DNA of 64,000 bases, from positions 40,225 through 104,224 of the forward strand of contig CALETE010000001.1 in the NCBI GenBank assembly GCA_937920085.1. The letters run 5' to 3'. The position numbers and the translations under genes are program-made. Each line of letters begins with the position of its first letter. Position 1 is the first letter of the stretch. Shown piece after piece: positions 44,827 through 54,193 of this stretch. The notes under the pieces were generated by a model. The model was not told where the DNA came from. It was given only the letters and a program-made list of their open reading frames with translations, and ran no database searches. The stretch is from an uncultured Alphaproteobacteria bacterium (GTDB taxonomy: Bacteria; Pseudomonadota; Alphaproteobacteria; Caulobacterales; Caulobacteraceae).

Positions 44827-46377
44827 ATGCTGAGCAAATCAAACCTCCAGTCTTACCTACAATGCCCACGCAAGCTTTGGCTCGAACTTCACAGGCCTGA
44901 ACTCGCAGCGGCGGACAAAATTTCGACGCGACAGCGGGAGATGGACGGCAATCTCGTTGGTGAGATGTCGCGCGCTCAATTGGGAACAGATCTGATTTGG
45001 CCCCAGGGTGGCGAGGACAAGGTCGCGGCGGCCGAGAACGCAAAGCTGCTGCTAACCCAGGTGCCGGGCTTGTCTGCCGTCGAAGTGCCTCTGGCGCACG
45101 GGAGTGTGTATGCCCGGGCGGACGCCCTGGTGGCGGAGGCCGAAGGCTACGTGCTGCAGGAAACCAAGGCGTCGAGTTTCCCGCTGAAGTCCGACAAGAT
45201 TAGACCAGATAAGCCTAAGCCCCACCATCTTGATGATGTCGCCATCCAGGCCTGGGTGATGTCTAAAAGCGGCTTGCCACTTACGCGGGCTGAACTGAAA
45301 TTTTTGAATGGGCGTTGGCGCTATCCAGGCGGCGGCGACTATCGAGGCCTCTTTCGGCACCTGGACGTCACCGAGGCGATCACGGGGCGGCTGGCCGCAG
45401 TGCCGTCCTGGATCGCTGAGGCCCAGGCGGTGCTGGCTGGGGATATGCCAGCCACTCAAACCGGAAGACAGTGCGCTGAGCCATACGCGTGTCCCTTTCA
45501 GAAGCACTGTTTGTCCCTGGAGCCCCCTCGTGAAAAGCACCCAATTGAGCTGCTCCCGGATTCGGCAGGCAAGTCACTGGCCAAGATACTGCGAGAGGAA
45601 AAGGGCTATGTTTCGATCCTAGATCCTGATCCGTCCGAGCTAACCGGAAAGCAAGCCGACCTCTATCGGCGAATTCAGGCCGCTCACCGGCTCGGCGAGC
45701 CCGTATTGGAGCCCGGGAGCGCGGCCCTGATACGCGGCTTTCCATATCCGCGCTACTTCTTCGACTTCGAGGGTATCAATCTTCCGGTTCCTCGCTGGGC
45801 AGGGGTTAGGCCTTACGAACAAATCCCGTTTCAATGGTCCTGCCATATCGAACGCGCGCCCGGCGTCTTCGAGCATGCGGAATTTCTCGACCTTACTGGT
45901 GATGACCCTTCTCTGCCCTGCATTGATCACATGCGGACCATGATCGACCCAAGCGATGGCGGGCCGATCTTTGTCTATTCCGCCGCTTATGAAAGTGGGA
46001 CACTCCTCGCCTTGGCTGAGCGCCACCCCGCTCAATTGGACCTTGTTCAAACCTATGTGCGCCGCCTTGTCGATCTCTTGCCGATCGTCAGGGAGCACTT
46101 CTACCACCCTGCAATGCGAGGCTCTTTTTCAATTAAGAAGGTGCTGCCTGTGGTCGCGCCAGAGCTCAGCTATGCAGAGCTGGAGGGCGTCCAAGAAGGA
46201 ACCGGCGCCCACGTCGCCTATATCGATGCAGCCCTCAATGCAGAGACCTCAACAACGCAAAAGGCGCCAGTCGAACAACAGCTTCGAACCTACTGCCGCC
46301 AAGACACCTGGGCCATGGTGGAGATCGCCCATTTCTTGGCCCAGACAGGTCGACCCGTGCGGCCGGCGGAAATGTAA
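44827..46377 (+). CDS. DUF2779 protein with Cas4/RecB-like nuclease domain (516 aa)
   Basis: The N-terminal half resembles Cas4/RecB-type nucleases: an early cysteine in LQSYLQCPRKLW (Cys13), a core with VYARADALVAE and LQETKAS, and a cysteine cluster CAEPYACPFQKHC around residues 216-229. Together these cysteines could hold an iron-sulfur cluster. The C-terminal half is the DUF2779 domain, starting YFFDFEGINLPVPRW and ending TYCRQDTWAMVEIAHFL, which looks like an RNase-H-fold DEDD nuclease. Two nuclease-like domains in one chain, next to an exonuclease gene, suggest DNA processing. Exact function unknown. Confidence 0.83.
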   Translation: MLSKSNLQSYLQCPRKLWLELHRPELAAADKISTRQREMDGNLVGEMSRAQLGTDLIWPQGGEDKVAAAENAKLLLTQVPGLSAVEVPLAHGSVYARADALVAEAEGYVLQETKASSFPLKSDKIRPDKPKPHHLDDVAIQAWVMSKSGLPLTRAELKFLNGRWRYPGGGDYRGLFRHLDVTEAITGRLAAVPSWIAEAQAVLAGDMPATQTGRQCAEPYACPFQKHCLSLEPPREKHPIELLPDSAGKSLAKILREEKGYVSILDPDPSELTGKQADLYRRIQAAHRLGEPVLEPGSAALIRGFPYPRYFFDFEGINLPVPRWAGVRPYEQIPFQWSCHIERAPGVFEHAEFLDLTGDDPSLPCIDHMRTMIDPSDGGPIFVYSAAYESGTLLALAERHPAQLDLVQTYVRRLVDLLPIVREHFYHPAMRGSFSIKKVLPVVAPELSYAELEGVQEGTGAHVAYIDAALNAETSTTQKAPVEQQLRTYCRQDTWAMVEIAHFLAQTGRPVRPAEM

Positions 46378-46825
46378 GACTATCAACAGCGCGGCATAGG
46401 GATTTTTACGTCGGCCTGAGGCTAGCTGAACCAATCACTGTCGAATGCACCCCGGAACAATCGACCGGCACCATACATTGCCATTTATGGAACGCCGGCA
46501 CCACGCTTCGTAAGGCAGGTGGTAGCCGTGAGGGGAAAGCATTCCACCTGCGGTCGAGCCGACCCGGCTCGCTTGACCCATTCCAGCAGAGTCACCCGCA
46601 ACGCCCCGCGGCGTAGGTGACGCTCCACTGCCGCGCGCTAAACGGGGGCGCGTGCCCCTGCGCCATGTCCGATGACAATGCGTCGCGATCTCCATCAGGC
46701 CGCAATTTAGCCCGAGATGTACCACTTTTGTTCTAAATTGAAATCAGGCATACTTGCACTTCCGTGATTATTGCGCGCATTTCTAAAATAGCTATTATGG
46801 CCACAACTAAAAGGGCCGTTCTAAC
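46378..46825. other. 448-base non-coding region with four successive hairpins
   Basis: No convincing gene is present. Perfect inverted repeats follow one another: GCAGGTGG/CCACCTGC (46515-46522, 46544-46551), CGAGCC/GGCTCG (46555-46560, 46566-46571), GTCACC/GGTGAC enclosing ACGCC/GGCGT (46591-46621), and GGGGC/GCCCC (46645-46658). Further right an AT-rich part has the palindrome AATAGCTATT (46787-46796) 29 bases before the antitoxin start, a possible operator. A structured RNA is possible but unproven. Confidence 0.4.
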
Positions 46826-47011
46826 ATGCAGACAATGTCGGCAAGGGACGCGAAAAACGCGTTCGGACTGCTTCTCGACAAGGCGCGCGCTGCGCCGGTC
46901 GCCGTCGAAAAGCATGGCCGTGCAGTCGTCGTCGTCCTCAGCATTGAGGAATATGAGCGCCTGACATCTGCCGGACCGGGGACACGGAAGCCTGGCCGAA
47001 ACGTAGGTTGA
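46826..47011 (+). CDS. Phd/YefM-family antitoxin, no toxin partner (61 aa)
   Basis: Short antitoxin-type protein. MSARDAKNAFGLLLDKARA matches the DNA-binding N-terminal part of Phd/YefM, followed by VAVEKHGRAVVVVLSIEEYERL. The C-terminal toxin-binding tail is short. No toxin gene (Doc, YoeB or RelE type) lies on either side; the next gene, 94 bases downstream, is a cytosine methylase. It may act as a stand-alone repressor of itself or of the downstream operon; the palindrome at 46787-46796 is a candidate operator (inference). Confidence 0.8.
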   Translation: MQTMSARDAKNAFGLLLDKARAAPVAVEKHGRAVVVVLSIEEYERLTSAGPGTRKPGRNVG

Positions 47012-47105
47012 TGGAAGTCGAAGAATGAGAAGTCGGGGGAAGTTTCAGGGCATCCATACAGGAAAGATCGCGGCTCACGGCTGCATGTCTTTTGGTGCCT
47101 GAAGT

Positions 47106-48665
47106 ATGCCGGCAGCACGCTATCCCTATCCGGTAGTCGACCTCTTTGCCGGGCCCGGCGGGCTTGGCGAAGGCTTCGCCTTGGTGAGGGGCAAAAGCTA
47201 TTCGGCTCGCTTTGAAAGCATCGTTGCCATTGAACGTGACGAAGCATCACACCAGACGCTATTGCTACGCCATTTTCTGCGTCGGTTCCCCTACCAACAG
47301 CTCCCGGACGACTACTACCGCTACCTGCGCGGCGAAATTGATCGAGCCGAGCTATATAGAAATCATAAGGCAGAACACCAGGAGGCAAGCAAGAGTGCGC
47401 TGAAGATATCCCTTGGGGCTGAATCACATGCCGAGGTCAAACGCCTAATCAATCGCAGGCTTGCGGGCGAAAAGCGTTGGGCGCTGGTGGGCGGCCCCCC
47501 CTGCCAAGCGTACTCTCTGGTCGGTCGGTCGCGTATGAGCAACGACCCTGAATTTGAAGAGGACGAGCGCCACACTCTTTATCTCGAATACCTCAAGATT
47601 ATTATCGATCACCGGCCACCCGTGTTCGTCATGGAGAACGTGAAGGGGCTGCTGTCAGCCCAGATCAAAGGCAAGCCGGCGATCACGCGCATTGTTCGGG
47701 ACCTCACTAATCCGAAGGCTGCGATAAAAGGTGGCTCGAACGGCCTAGCCTATCGTCTCTATTCACTCTCGGAGGAGGAACTCGCCCAGGGCGAAGTCGA
47801 TCCGAAGCTCTTCCTCGTCAAGGCGGAGGAATATGGCGTTCCCCAGGCGCGGCACAGGATGTTTATCGTCGGCATTCGCGAAGACATCAATGTCAGACCG
47901 CGCCTTCTCAAGCCGCACTCGCCGCCGACCGTCCGCCAGACTATCGGCGGGCTGCCACCCATAAGAAGTATGATTTCGCCAAAGCGCGATGATAGCGTCG
48001 AAAACTGGCGCAAGGAGATCGCGCATATCGCTGGTCTCGATATTCGCAGCCAGCTCAACGGCGCTGTGTACGCAGGCGAAGTCGCAAAAGGGATCACAAT
48101 CCCGTCGTTGAAGGGACTCAATAGTCCGCGCGCTAGCTCTTCAGATCGTTACCTACGTAATGCGACTGGGCGGCATCCGACCCTTCAGCGATTGCGTGAC
48201 GAAAGGCTCAATGTCCTGACCAGTCATGAGTCGCGGGCGCACATGCCTTCTGATCTGCGGCGCTATATGTTCGCTGCCGTTTTCGCTGAGGTCACCGGAC
48301 GCACGCCCAAGCTTAAGGATTTCCCGGAAGTACTACTGCCAGATCACGTGAATGTTCAGCTCGGGCGGATGGGGCAGATGTTCAACGACCGCTTCCGTGT
48401 CCAGCTTCCAGACCAAGTGGCGACGACCATCACGTCGCATATCTCGAAGGATGGGCACTACTTCATCCACTACGATCCCTCGCAGTGTCGGAGCCTCACA
48501 GTACGTGAGGTTGCGCGCCTCCAAACGTTCCCCGACAACTACAAATTCGAGGGAAACCGGACGGCGCAGTATCACCAGGTCGGAAACGCCGTGCCGCCCT
48601 ACCTTGCCATGCAGATTGCGGAGATCATCGCCGAGGTTCTCGATGCGGTGAAAGTGGATAGGTGA
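47106..48665 (+). CDS. DNA (cytosine-5) methyltransferase, Dcm type (519 aa)
   Basis: All main C5-methylase motifs are present in order: motif I VVDLFAGPGGLGEGF (SAM site, residues 10-24), motif IV GGPPCQAYSLVG with catalytic Cys133, motif VI MENVKGLL with Glu177, motif VIII EYGVPQARHRMFIVGI, and motif X YHQVGNAVPPYLA. The target recognition region lies about residues 290-430. It methylates cosine bases at an unknown site; the adjacent Vsr gene suggests repair of T:G mismatches arising from 5-methylcytosine. First gene of a tightly overlapping operon with vsr, MORC ATPase, Z1, DUF4420 and AIPR genes. In restriction contexts it marks self DNA. Confidence 0.94.
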   Translation: MPAARYPYPVVDLFAGPGGLGEGFALVRGKSYSARFESIVAIERDEASHQTLLLRHFLRRFPYQQLPDDYYRYLRGEIDRAELYRNHKAEHQEASKSALKISLGAESHAEVKRLINRRLAGEKRWALVGGPPCQAYSLVGRSRMSNDPEFEEDERHTLYLEYLKIIIDHRPPVFVMENVKGLLSAQIKGKPAITRIVRDLTNPKAAIKGGSNGLAYRLYSLSEEELAQGEVDPKLFLVKAEEYGVPQARHRMFIVGIREDINVRPRLLKPHSPPTVRQTIGGLPPIRSMISPKRDDSVENWRKEIAHIAGLDIRSQLNGAVYAGEVAKGITIPSLKGLNSPRASSSDRYLRNATGRHPTLQRLRDERLNVLTSHESRAHMPSDLRRYMFAAVFAEVTGRTPKLKDFPEVLLPDHVNVQLGRMGQMFNDRFRVQLPDQVATTITSHISKDGHYFIHYDPSQCRSLTVREVARLQTFPDNYKFEGNRTAQYHQVGNAVPPYLAMQIAEIIAEVLDAVKVDR

Positions 48666-49084
48666 TGGTCGACACGATCAGTGCACAACATAGAAGCTGG
48701 AACATGTCACGCATCCGAGGCCGTGACACCGGTCCCGAAATTACCCTGCGCTCGTTGCTTCATCGCGCGGGCTACCGTTTTCGTCTGTACAACCGCAAGC
48801 TGCCGGGTCGCCCTGACATTGTCCTGGCAAAATACCGGACCGCTATCCTTGTCCATGGCTGTTTCTGGCATCGCCACGAAGGATGCAGCAACGCCACCAA
48901 ACCTTCGACCCGCCGCTATTTCTGGCAGGAAAAATTCGATGGCAACGTAGCCCGTGACCGCGCCAACGAAGAGCGAATGTCCGCTCGCTGGTGGAGCGTC
49001 ATAGTCCTTTGGGAGTGCGAACTTAAAAAGAACGCTGACGCCGTCGTGGCATCCATCAGCAGGTCACTTCGTGGAGACCAATAA
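48662..49084 (+). CDS. vsr: Very short patch repair endonuclease Vsr (140 aa)
   Basis: Vsr-family nickase, which cuts 5' of the mismatched T in T:G pairs at the partner methylase site. Diagnostic segments are MSRIRGRDTGPEITLRSLLH, GRPDIVLAKYRTAILVHGCFWH (with the catalytic Asp and the zinc-binding His/Cys residues) and VARDRANEERM with WWSVIVLWECEL near the end. The length is typical. It overlaps the methylase gene by four bases (ATGA) and the next gene by one base, so all are co-translated. In this operon type Vsr could also act as the nicking partner of the ATPase (inference). Confidence 0.95.
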   Translation: MMVDTISAQHRSWNMSRIRGRDTGPEITLRSLLHRAGYRFRLYNRKLPGRPDIVLAKYRTAILVHGCFWHRHEGCSNATKPSTRRYFWQEKFDGNVARDRANEERMSARWWSVIVLWECELKKNADAVVASISRSLRGDQ

Positions 49085-50562
49085 TGGCCCAGGATAAGCG
49101 TCTCCCACCGAGTGCCGCCTCTCTTTCCGTATCTTTGCGAGACCTGGGATATTCCCTCGAGACGGCTGTCGCCGACCTGATCGACAACAGCATCTCTGCG
49201 GACGCCACGAAGATCGACATCATCTGCGAACTCGCGACGGGGCAACCCTACCTTGCGATCATCGACAATGGTCGCGGGATGGCTTCCTGCGAGCTCATCA
49301 ACGCGATGAAGCACGGAAGTTCGAGTCCGAAGAGCAAGCGCGGCGCGCATGATCTTGGCCGGTTCGGGCTTGGGCTGAAAACGGCATCATTCTCGCAGTG
49401 CCGAAGCCTTACGGTCGCCAGCATACAGAAGGGTACACGAAGCGGTGCGGAGTGGGATCTCGACCGCATTGATCGAGAGGATGACTGGATACTGTCGATC
49501 CTCGACGATAAGGAGATCGCCGACCTCCCACACGTCGCCGAGTTGAATGAATATGGCACTGTGGTCCTCTGGCGGAAGCTTGACCGCCTGTTTGAAGACG
49601 AGCGAGGTTCGCGTCGCGACGACATCGTCAACGAGAAGCTCGATGTCGTAGAGCGCCATCTTGCTCTGGTCTTTCACCGCTTCCTTGCCGGTGAGGTAAA
49701 AGGGCGCAAGCGCATTTCCATTACGCTCAACGGCCATACGATTGAGCCGTTCGACCCGTTCTGCAGGAAGAACAAATTCACCCGCTATCTGCCCGAAGAC
49801 TTCGTCGAGGTGGACGGGGAGACCGTGCATCTCCAACCATACATCCTTCCCCACCACAGCAATCTCAGTGCGACCGAATACGACTTCTACCAGAGCCGCA
49901 GCGACTTTATCTCTAACCAAGGAGCCTACATTTATCGCAACGGGAGGCTCATGGCGTGGGGCGACTGGTTCCGCCTGGTCCCGAAGGGCGAAGCGACAAA
50001 GCTGGCCCGCGTCCAGATCGACTTCCCTAACAGTCTCGATGAATCCTGGACAATCGACATCAAGAAATCGCGTGCTAGGCCGCCGCTCGCCGTGCGCGAC
50101 CGCATGCGGCAGATCATTGGCAGAGTGACCGGCGCAAGCACCAAAGTTCATCGCGGCCGAGGGCAGAAGCTCTATGACGAGGTCTCTGCTCCGATGTGGG
50201 AACGGTACGCAGACCAAGGTCGCATCCGCTATTCCGTGAATAGCACCCACCCGCTCGTCAAGGAGTTGCGGTCCCGCCTCGGAGCTGAGGACGCCAAACT
50301 CCTCGAGTTGGTCGTTGAAGCGGTGGGATCCGCGATCCCGGTTGAGATGATTTACTCCGACTATTCCATGCATCCAAAGGAAGTCGCCCAGGGCGGTGAC
50401 ACCGCTGAGACGGTTCTTGAGCGGCTCCGAGCCCTCAAAGACGCATTTTCCGAGAACACAACTATGGGGCCACAGGAATTCCGTGAGATCATACGCTCTA
50501 CACGGCTGTTTGATTCTCATATGGACGTCGCCGAGGAATTCATAGCTAGGGAATTTGTATGA
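49084..50562 (+). CDS. MutL/MORC-like GHKL ATPase, Mza-type (492 aa)
   Basis: GHKL (Bergerat-fold) ATPase. The ATP-binding motifs are visible: motif I in AVADLIDNSISADATK (Asn35), motif II in IIDNGRGM (60-66), and motif III/lid in GRFGLGLKTAS (92-102). A C-terminal S5-like transducer follows (IYRNGRLMAWGDWFRLV). This group is the bacterial branch related to MutL and eukaryotic MORC found in restriction-modification operons. It is expected to clamp on DNA with ATP and to work with the Z1, nuclease and AIPR proteins encoded downstream. Starts in the vsr stop (TAATG) and overlaps Z1 by ATGA. Confidence 0.88.
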   Translation: MAQDKRLPPSAASLSVSLRDLGYSLETAVADLIDNSISADATKIDIICELATGQPYLAIIDNGRGMASCELINAMKHGSSSPKSKRGAHDLGRFGLGLKTASFSQCRSLTVASIQKGTRSGAEWDLDRIDREDDWILSILDDKEIADLPHVAELNEYGTVVLWRKLDRLFEDERGSRRDDIVNEKLDVVERHLALVFHRFLAGEVKGRKRISITLNGHTIEPFDPFCRKNKFTRYLPEDFVEVDGETVHLQPYILPHHSNLSATEYDFYQSRSDFISNQGAYIYRNGRLMAWGDWFRLVPKGEATKLARVQIDFPNSLDESWTIDIKKSRARPPLAVRDRMRQIIGRVTGASTKVHRGRGQKLYDEVSAPMWERYADQGRIRYSVNSTHPLVKELRSRLGAEDAKLLELVVEAVGSAIPVEMIYSDYSMHPKEVAQGGDTAETVLERLRALKDAFSENTTMGPQEFREIIRSTRLFDSHMDVAEEFIAREFV

Positions 50563-53228
50563 GCGGAAGCCGGACAGAGCAGGAAAAGAACTTCATCAGT
50601 TCCCTCATCTCCGGCTTGTCGAACCTCGAAGAGGCTCCGACCCGCGATCAGGTTGCAGACAAGGCCATGCAGCTGGCTGCGATCTTCGGTTTCTCAGGTG
50701 ACCTTGTAAACATCATCGAAGAGGCGCTTATCGCCGTCGACACGCGTATGGGTGCAGGCGTTTCGCTTGTCGACGATGAAGCGGACCATGACGCGGACTG
50801 GGCGCGCAAGCGCGACATCCAGACCATGTATTCTGACGCCTACGAGGCATTTCTGAAGCAGGATGGCTGGCACCCTGCCATGGTTCGCTCGCTCAGTGAT
50901 GTGTGCGGCCGCATTCTCGGCCATCTTCAAGACCCCCTCAGCGAGGGTGCATGGAATCGTCGCGGCTTAGTCATCGGACATGTTCAGTCGGGGAAGACGG
51001 CTAACTATACCGGGGTGATCGCAAAGGCTGCAGACGCCGGCTACAAGCTCATTATCGTAAGCGCCGGTATCCACAGCAACTTGCGTCGGCAAACCCAGGA
51101 GCGCATCGACGAAGCCTTTGTCGGCTGGTCTTCCGATCCGGAAAACCGCGTTGCCATCGGCGTCGGACTCACGCCCGGCTATCGTCATCCAGCCACGCTC
51201 ACGACGATCCACAGCGACTTCAACAAAAAGACCGCTGAAGCTACTTGGAAGATCAACGACTTCAGCAAGCCTATTGTTATCGTAATTAAGAAGAACGTCC
51301 GCACGCTGGACTCGCTCTTCAAGTGGCTCAAGGAACTGAACGCCCGCAAGGACGGGCGGATTGGCGATGTTCCTATGCTGTTTATCGATGACGAAGCTGA
51401 CAATGCGTCGATCAACACCAACAAGGAGGACGTCAATCCGACACGCACCAACGCGATGATCCGGCGCATCCTCCGGCTGTTCGCGAAGTCCTGCTATGTC
51501 GGTTACACAGCGACCCCGTTCGCCAACATCTTTATCAATCCGGACGCCTACGATGAGGACGTCCGCGAAGAGCTGTTCCCCCGAAATTTCATCTACAGCC
51601 TCGACCCACCGAACTCCTATTTCGGGCCGCACAAGGTTTTCGTCGATGAGATCAGCAGCGAGCACATAGTCCGCGAGATCGACGATTGCGAGGACTACCT
51701 CCCGTCATCGCACCTGAACGGCGACACCGTGTCCGAGCTGCCGCCAAGCCTTTACGGCGCGGTTGAGGAATTCATCATCGCGCGCACGATCCGCAACCTG
51801 CGCGGCCAGACAGCCAAGCACTGCTCGATGCTTATCAACGTTTCGCGGTTCGTCTCCATCCAGAAGCAGGTGAGAGACTTCATCAGCGAGCGACAGAACA
51901 GGATCATGCTCGCCGTAAAGGCTAACTACGCGAAGCCGGTTCCTGCCACCGAAAGTGACGAGCATATGCGCCGCCTGAAGGCGACGTTCGAAGAGGAATT
52001 TGCCGACGCCGGGTTTTCGTGGCCGGAAGTGCGCAAGGCGCTCTTCGCCACCTTCGACCACATGCGGATCTTTGTGGTGAACAGCAAAAGCGATGAGGTG
52101 CTTGACTATCGCAGGTACGAGAAGGAAGGCGTCGGCCTTACGGCCATTGCCATCGGCGGACTTAGCCTGTCGCGCGGCCTGACGGTCGAGGGTCTGACGA
52201 TCAGCTATATGTACCGCAACACCCGCATGTACGACACGCTGCTTCAGATGGGGCGCTGGTTCGGTTACCGACCAAATTTCGAAGACCTGTGCCGGGTGCA
52301 TCTCGGACGGGATTCAATCAGCTGGTATCGCTACATTTCGAAAGCGACAGAGGAGTTGCGCGAGCAGATTGCACGCATGCGCCGCGCAAACATGACCCCC
52401 GAGCAGTTCGGACTCTACGTCGAGTCCCACCCTGACGCTTTACTCGTCACCGCTGCAAACAAGATGCGGACAGGACAGCAGATCACGGTGAGCCAGAACT
52501 ACTCGGGCCAGCTCAAGGAGAGTTCGAAGGTCCCGATCAGCGACAAAATCAATGAGGACAACGAGGCATTGATCCGCGAGTTCTGGCGCGACGGCTTCGG
52601 CGGCACGCTCAGGCGCACATCGAAGGGATGGGCGGTAGATGATGTTGAGCAGGAGGTTGTCCAGAACTTCCTCGCCCGCTTCACCGTCCATAAGGACTTC
52701 GCGCCCCTCAAGGGGTCAGTCCTCGCCTACCTTGACCACATCCGGGACAGACATCCTAAGGTGGATGTTCTACTCCTATCACTCAAAACCGGTGGCGAGA
52801 ACGAGGCCGAATTCAAACTAGGTGCCCAGACACGCGACGCCACTCCGACGCGTATCGAGGACAATGGCTGGCGTCTCAGCAGCTACCGCGTCGCCAGCCG
52901 TGGCGACGAGAAGCTCGGTCTGTCCGAGGACCAGGTATTGCGAGCAACAGCGGCCGCACTTGCCGACCCTCAGAACGAGGACAAGGATAAGGCCCCATCA
53001 GACGTTCACTTCCGTGCAGAGCGTAACAAGCCGCTGCTAATGATCCATGTGCTCACACCGACGAAAAACGACGAACTCGCGGGCAAGCGCATCCCCGCTT
53101 TCGGTGTCAGCTTCCCGGGCGGCGACTATGGCACGAGGGTCGAGATCGTCGCGAACAAGGTCTGGATTGAGCAGATGTACGGCCCGCTCGATGAAGACGT
53201 CGACGAGGAAGAGGGCGACGATGACTAG
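50559..53228 (+). CDS. Z1 domain superfamily II helicase/ATPase (889 aa)
   Basis: The Walker A motif is GHVQSGKTAN (140-149), the Walker B is MLFIDDEADNAS (274-284), and the central Z1 block is AIGGLSLSRGLTVEGLTISYMYRNTRMYDTLLQMGRWFGYRP. The protein has the length usual for Z1 helicases of conflict systems. The C-terminus is very acidic (DEDVDEEEGDDD). Z1 proteins couple ATP hydrolysis to DNA translocation in systems with MutL/MORC ATPases and AIPR proteins. It overlaps the next gene by eight bases. Confidence 0.9.
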   Translation: MSGSRTEQEKNFISSLISGLSNLEEAPTRDQVADKAMQLAAIFGFSGDLVNIIEEALIAVDTRMGAGVSLVDDEADHDADWARKRDIQTMYSDAYEAFLKQDGWHPAMVRSLSDVCGRILGHLQDPLSEGAWNRRGLVIGHVQSGKTANYTGVIAKAADAGYKLIIVSAGIHSNLRRQTQERIDEAFVGWSSDPENRVAIGVGLTPGYRHPATLTTIHSDFNKKTAEATWKINDFSKPIVIVIKKNVRTLDSLFKWLKELNARKDGRIGDVPMLFIDDEADNASINTNKEDVNPTRTNAMIRRILRLFAKSCYVGYTATPFANIFINPDAYDEDVREELFPRNFIYSLDPPNSYFGPHKVFVDEISSEHIVREIDDCEDYLPSSHLNGDTVSELPPSLYGAVEEFIIARTIRNLRGQTAKHCSMLINVSRFVSIQKQVRDFISERQNRIMLAVKANYAKPVPATESDEHMRRLKATFEEEFADAGFSWPEVRKALFATFDHMRIFVVNSKSDEVLDYRRYEKEGVGLTAIAIGGLSLSRGLTVEGLTISYMYRNTRMYDTLLQMGRWFGYRPNFEDLCRVHLGRDSISWYRYISKATEELREQIARMRRANMTPEQFGLYVESHPDALLVTAANKMRTGQQITVSQNYSGQLKESSKVPISDKINEDNEALIREFWRDGFGGTLRRTSKGWAVDDVEQEVVQNFLARFTVHKDFAPLKGSVLAYLDHIRDRHPKVDVLLLSLKTGGENEAEFKLGAQTRDATPTRIEDNGWRLSSYRVASRGDEKLGLSEDQVLRATAAALADPQNEDKDKAPSDVHFRAERNKPLLMIHVLTPTKNDELAGKRIPAFGVSFPGGDYGTRVEIVANKVWIEQMYGPLDEDVDEEEGDDD

Positions 53229-54192
53229 CGCCCTACCGTGGGATGGCATCGGTGTTCCCGTTCGCGACTATACCGTCCGCAAGGTGGCGTCGGCAGGCGC
53301 AATTCCGCTCTATTGGGGTCGTGACACTGCTGAACGATGCCTGCTTATTGTTGAGCTTGAGGGCGATCATGCCGATGAATTCCGACGGGGCATCGTCGAG
53401 ATTCACGGCATCGGCGTGGACCTTCGAGAGGGGGAGGTTGCCAACCAGCAAAGGCTAGTCCTGACGCTCGACCGCGCTAGCGACCAGGACTTATTCCACG
53501 GTCTCTGTGAGACGCTCGTAAAGGCGCTTCAACCGGCAACGACCTCGATTGAGGCCATGTCAGTTGCACTTACTCATATTCGCAGGTGGAGAGCATTTCT
53601 TGCGGCGAGGAAATCGCGACGCCTATCTCCGGATGAAGTCCGCGGCCTCTGGGCGGAGCTCCAGTATTTGCGGTGGCTCTACGCCGAACGCCTGCCTTCC
53701 GCCGATGTCGTCGAAGCGTGGACTGGAGGGGACAGACTCAAACAGGATTTCATCTTCACGAACACTGCCGTCGAGGTGAAATCCATCATTGGCAGAGATC
53801 GCAATACGGTGCGCATCTCATCCGAAGATCAGCTCGCAACTGTGCTCGATGAGCTGTTTCTTGTGACCCACCGTCTGACCGTCGCTGATGAAGCGGCGGG
53901 GGCGCTTTCACTCAATGCGCTCGTGAAGCTCATTGAGGACGAGCTTGGAGACGGAGATGCGCTGGAGCAGTTCTCTCAGAAGCTGGCGGACTTCGGCTAC
54001 CTGCCGATTGCCGTATACGATACGCCCGAATTTGTCGTAGCTGAGCGTCAGACATATCGCGTTGAGGCGGATTTCCCGCGCTTGGTGCGTTCGGAACTAC
54101 CCTCGGGGATAGCGCGCGTCTCATACGAGATCGAGCTTGAGGCAATGAGTGACTACGAGACAGATAACGATGAGGTGCTGAAGGGGGGCTGA
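53221..54192 (+). CDS. PD-(D/E)XK motif protein, DUF4420 (323 aa)
   Basis: Nuclease-fold protein. The catalytic pattern is visible as the glutamate in LWAELQYLRWLYAE, the aspartate in LKQDFIF and the E-x-K in AVEVKSI, spaced as in PD-(D/E)XK enzymes. The N-terminal 150 residues, starting MTSALPWDGIGVPVRDYTVRKV, fit the DUF4420 family. It is the likely DNA-cutting subunit of the operon. ATG 53221 overlaps the Z1 stop; the frame is open further upstream but only as an overlap with Z1. Confidence 0.87.
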   Translation: MTSALPWDGIGVPVRDYTVRKVASAGAIPLYWGRDTAERCLLIVELEGDHADEFRRGIVEIHGIGVDLREGEVANQQRLVLTLDRASDQDLFHGLCETLVKALQPATTSIEAMSVALTHIRRWRAFLAARKSRRLSPDEVRGLWAELQYLRWLYAERLPSADVVEAWTGGDRLKQDFIFTNTAVEVKSIIGRDRNTVRISSEDQLATVLDELFLVTHRLTVADEAAGALSLNALVKLIEDELGDGDALEQFSQKLADFGYLPIAVYDTPEFVVAERQTYRVEADFPRLVRSELPSGIARVSYEIELEAMSDYETDNDEVLKGG

Positions 54193-54193
54193 A

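Noticed and set aside
46491..46501. GCCGGCACCA sequence resembling a tRNA 3' end
   Set aside because: Only ten GC-rich bases match, in the opposite orientation to the fragment at 43570-43592, and no T-arm precedes it; chance is likely.
46435..46725. Minus-strand frame of 96 codons in the hairpin-rich spacer
   Set aside because: No domain, unusual composition and no ribosome-binding site; the DNA is dominated by inverted repeats.
49387..50520. Long minus-strand open frame (377 codons)
   Set aside because: Antisense to the MORC-like ATPase gene, which has clear catalytic motifs.
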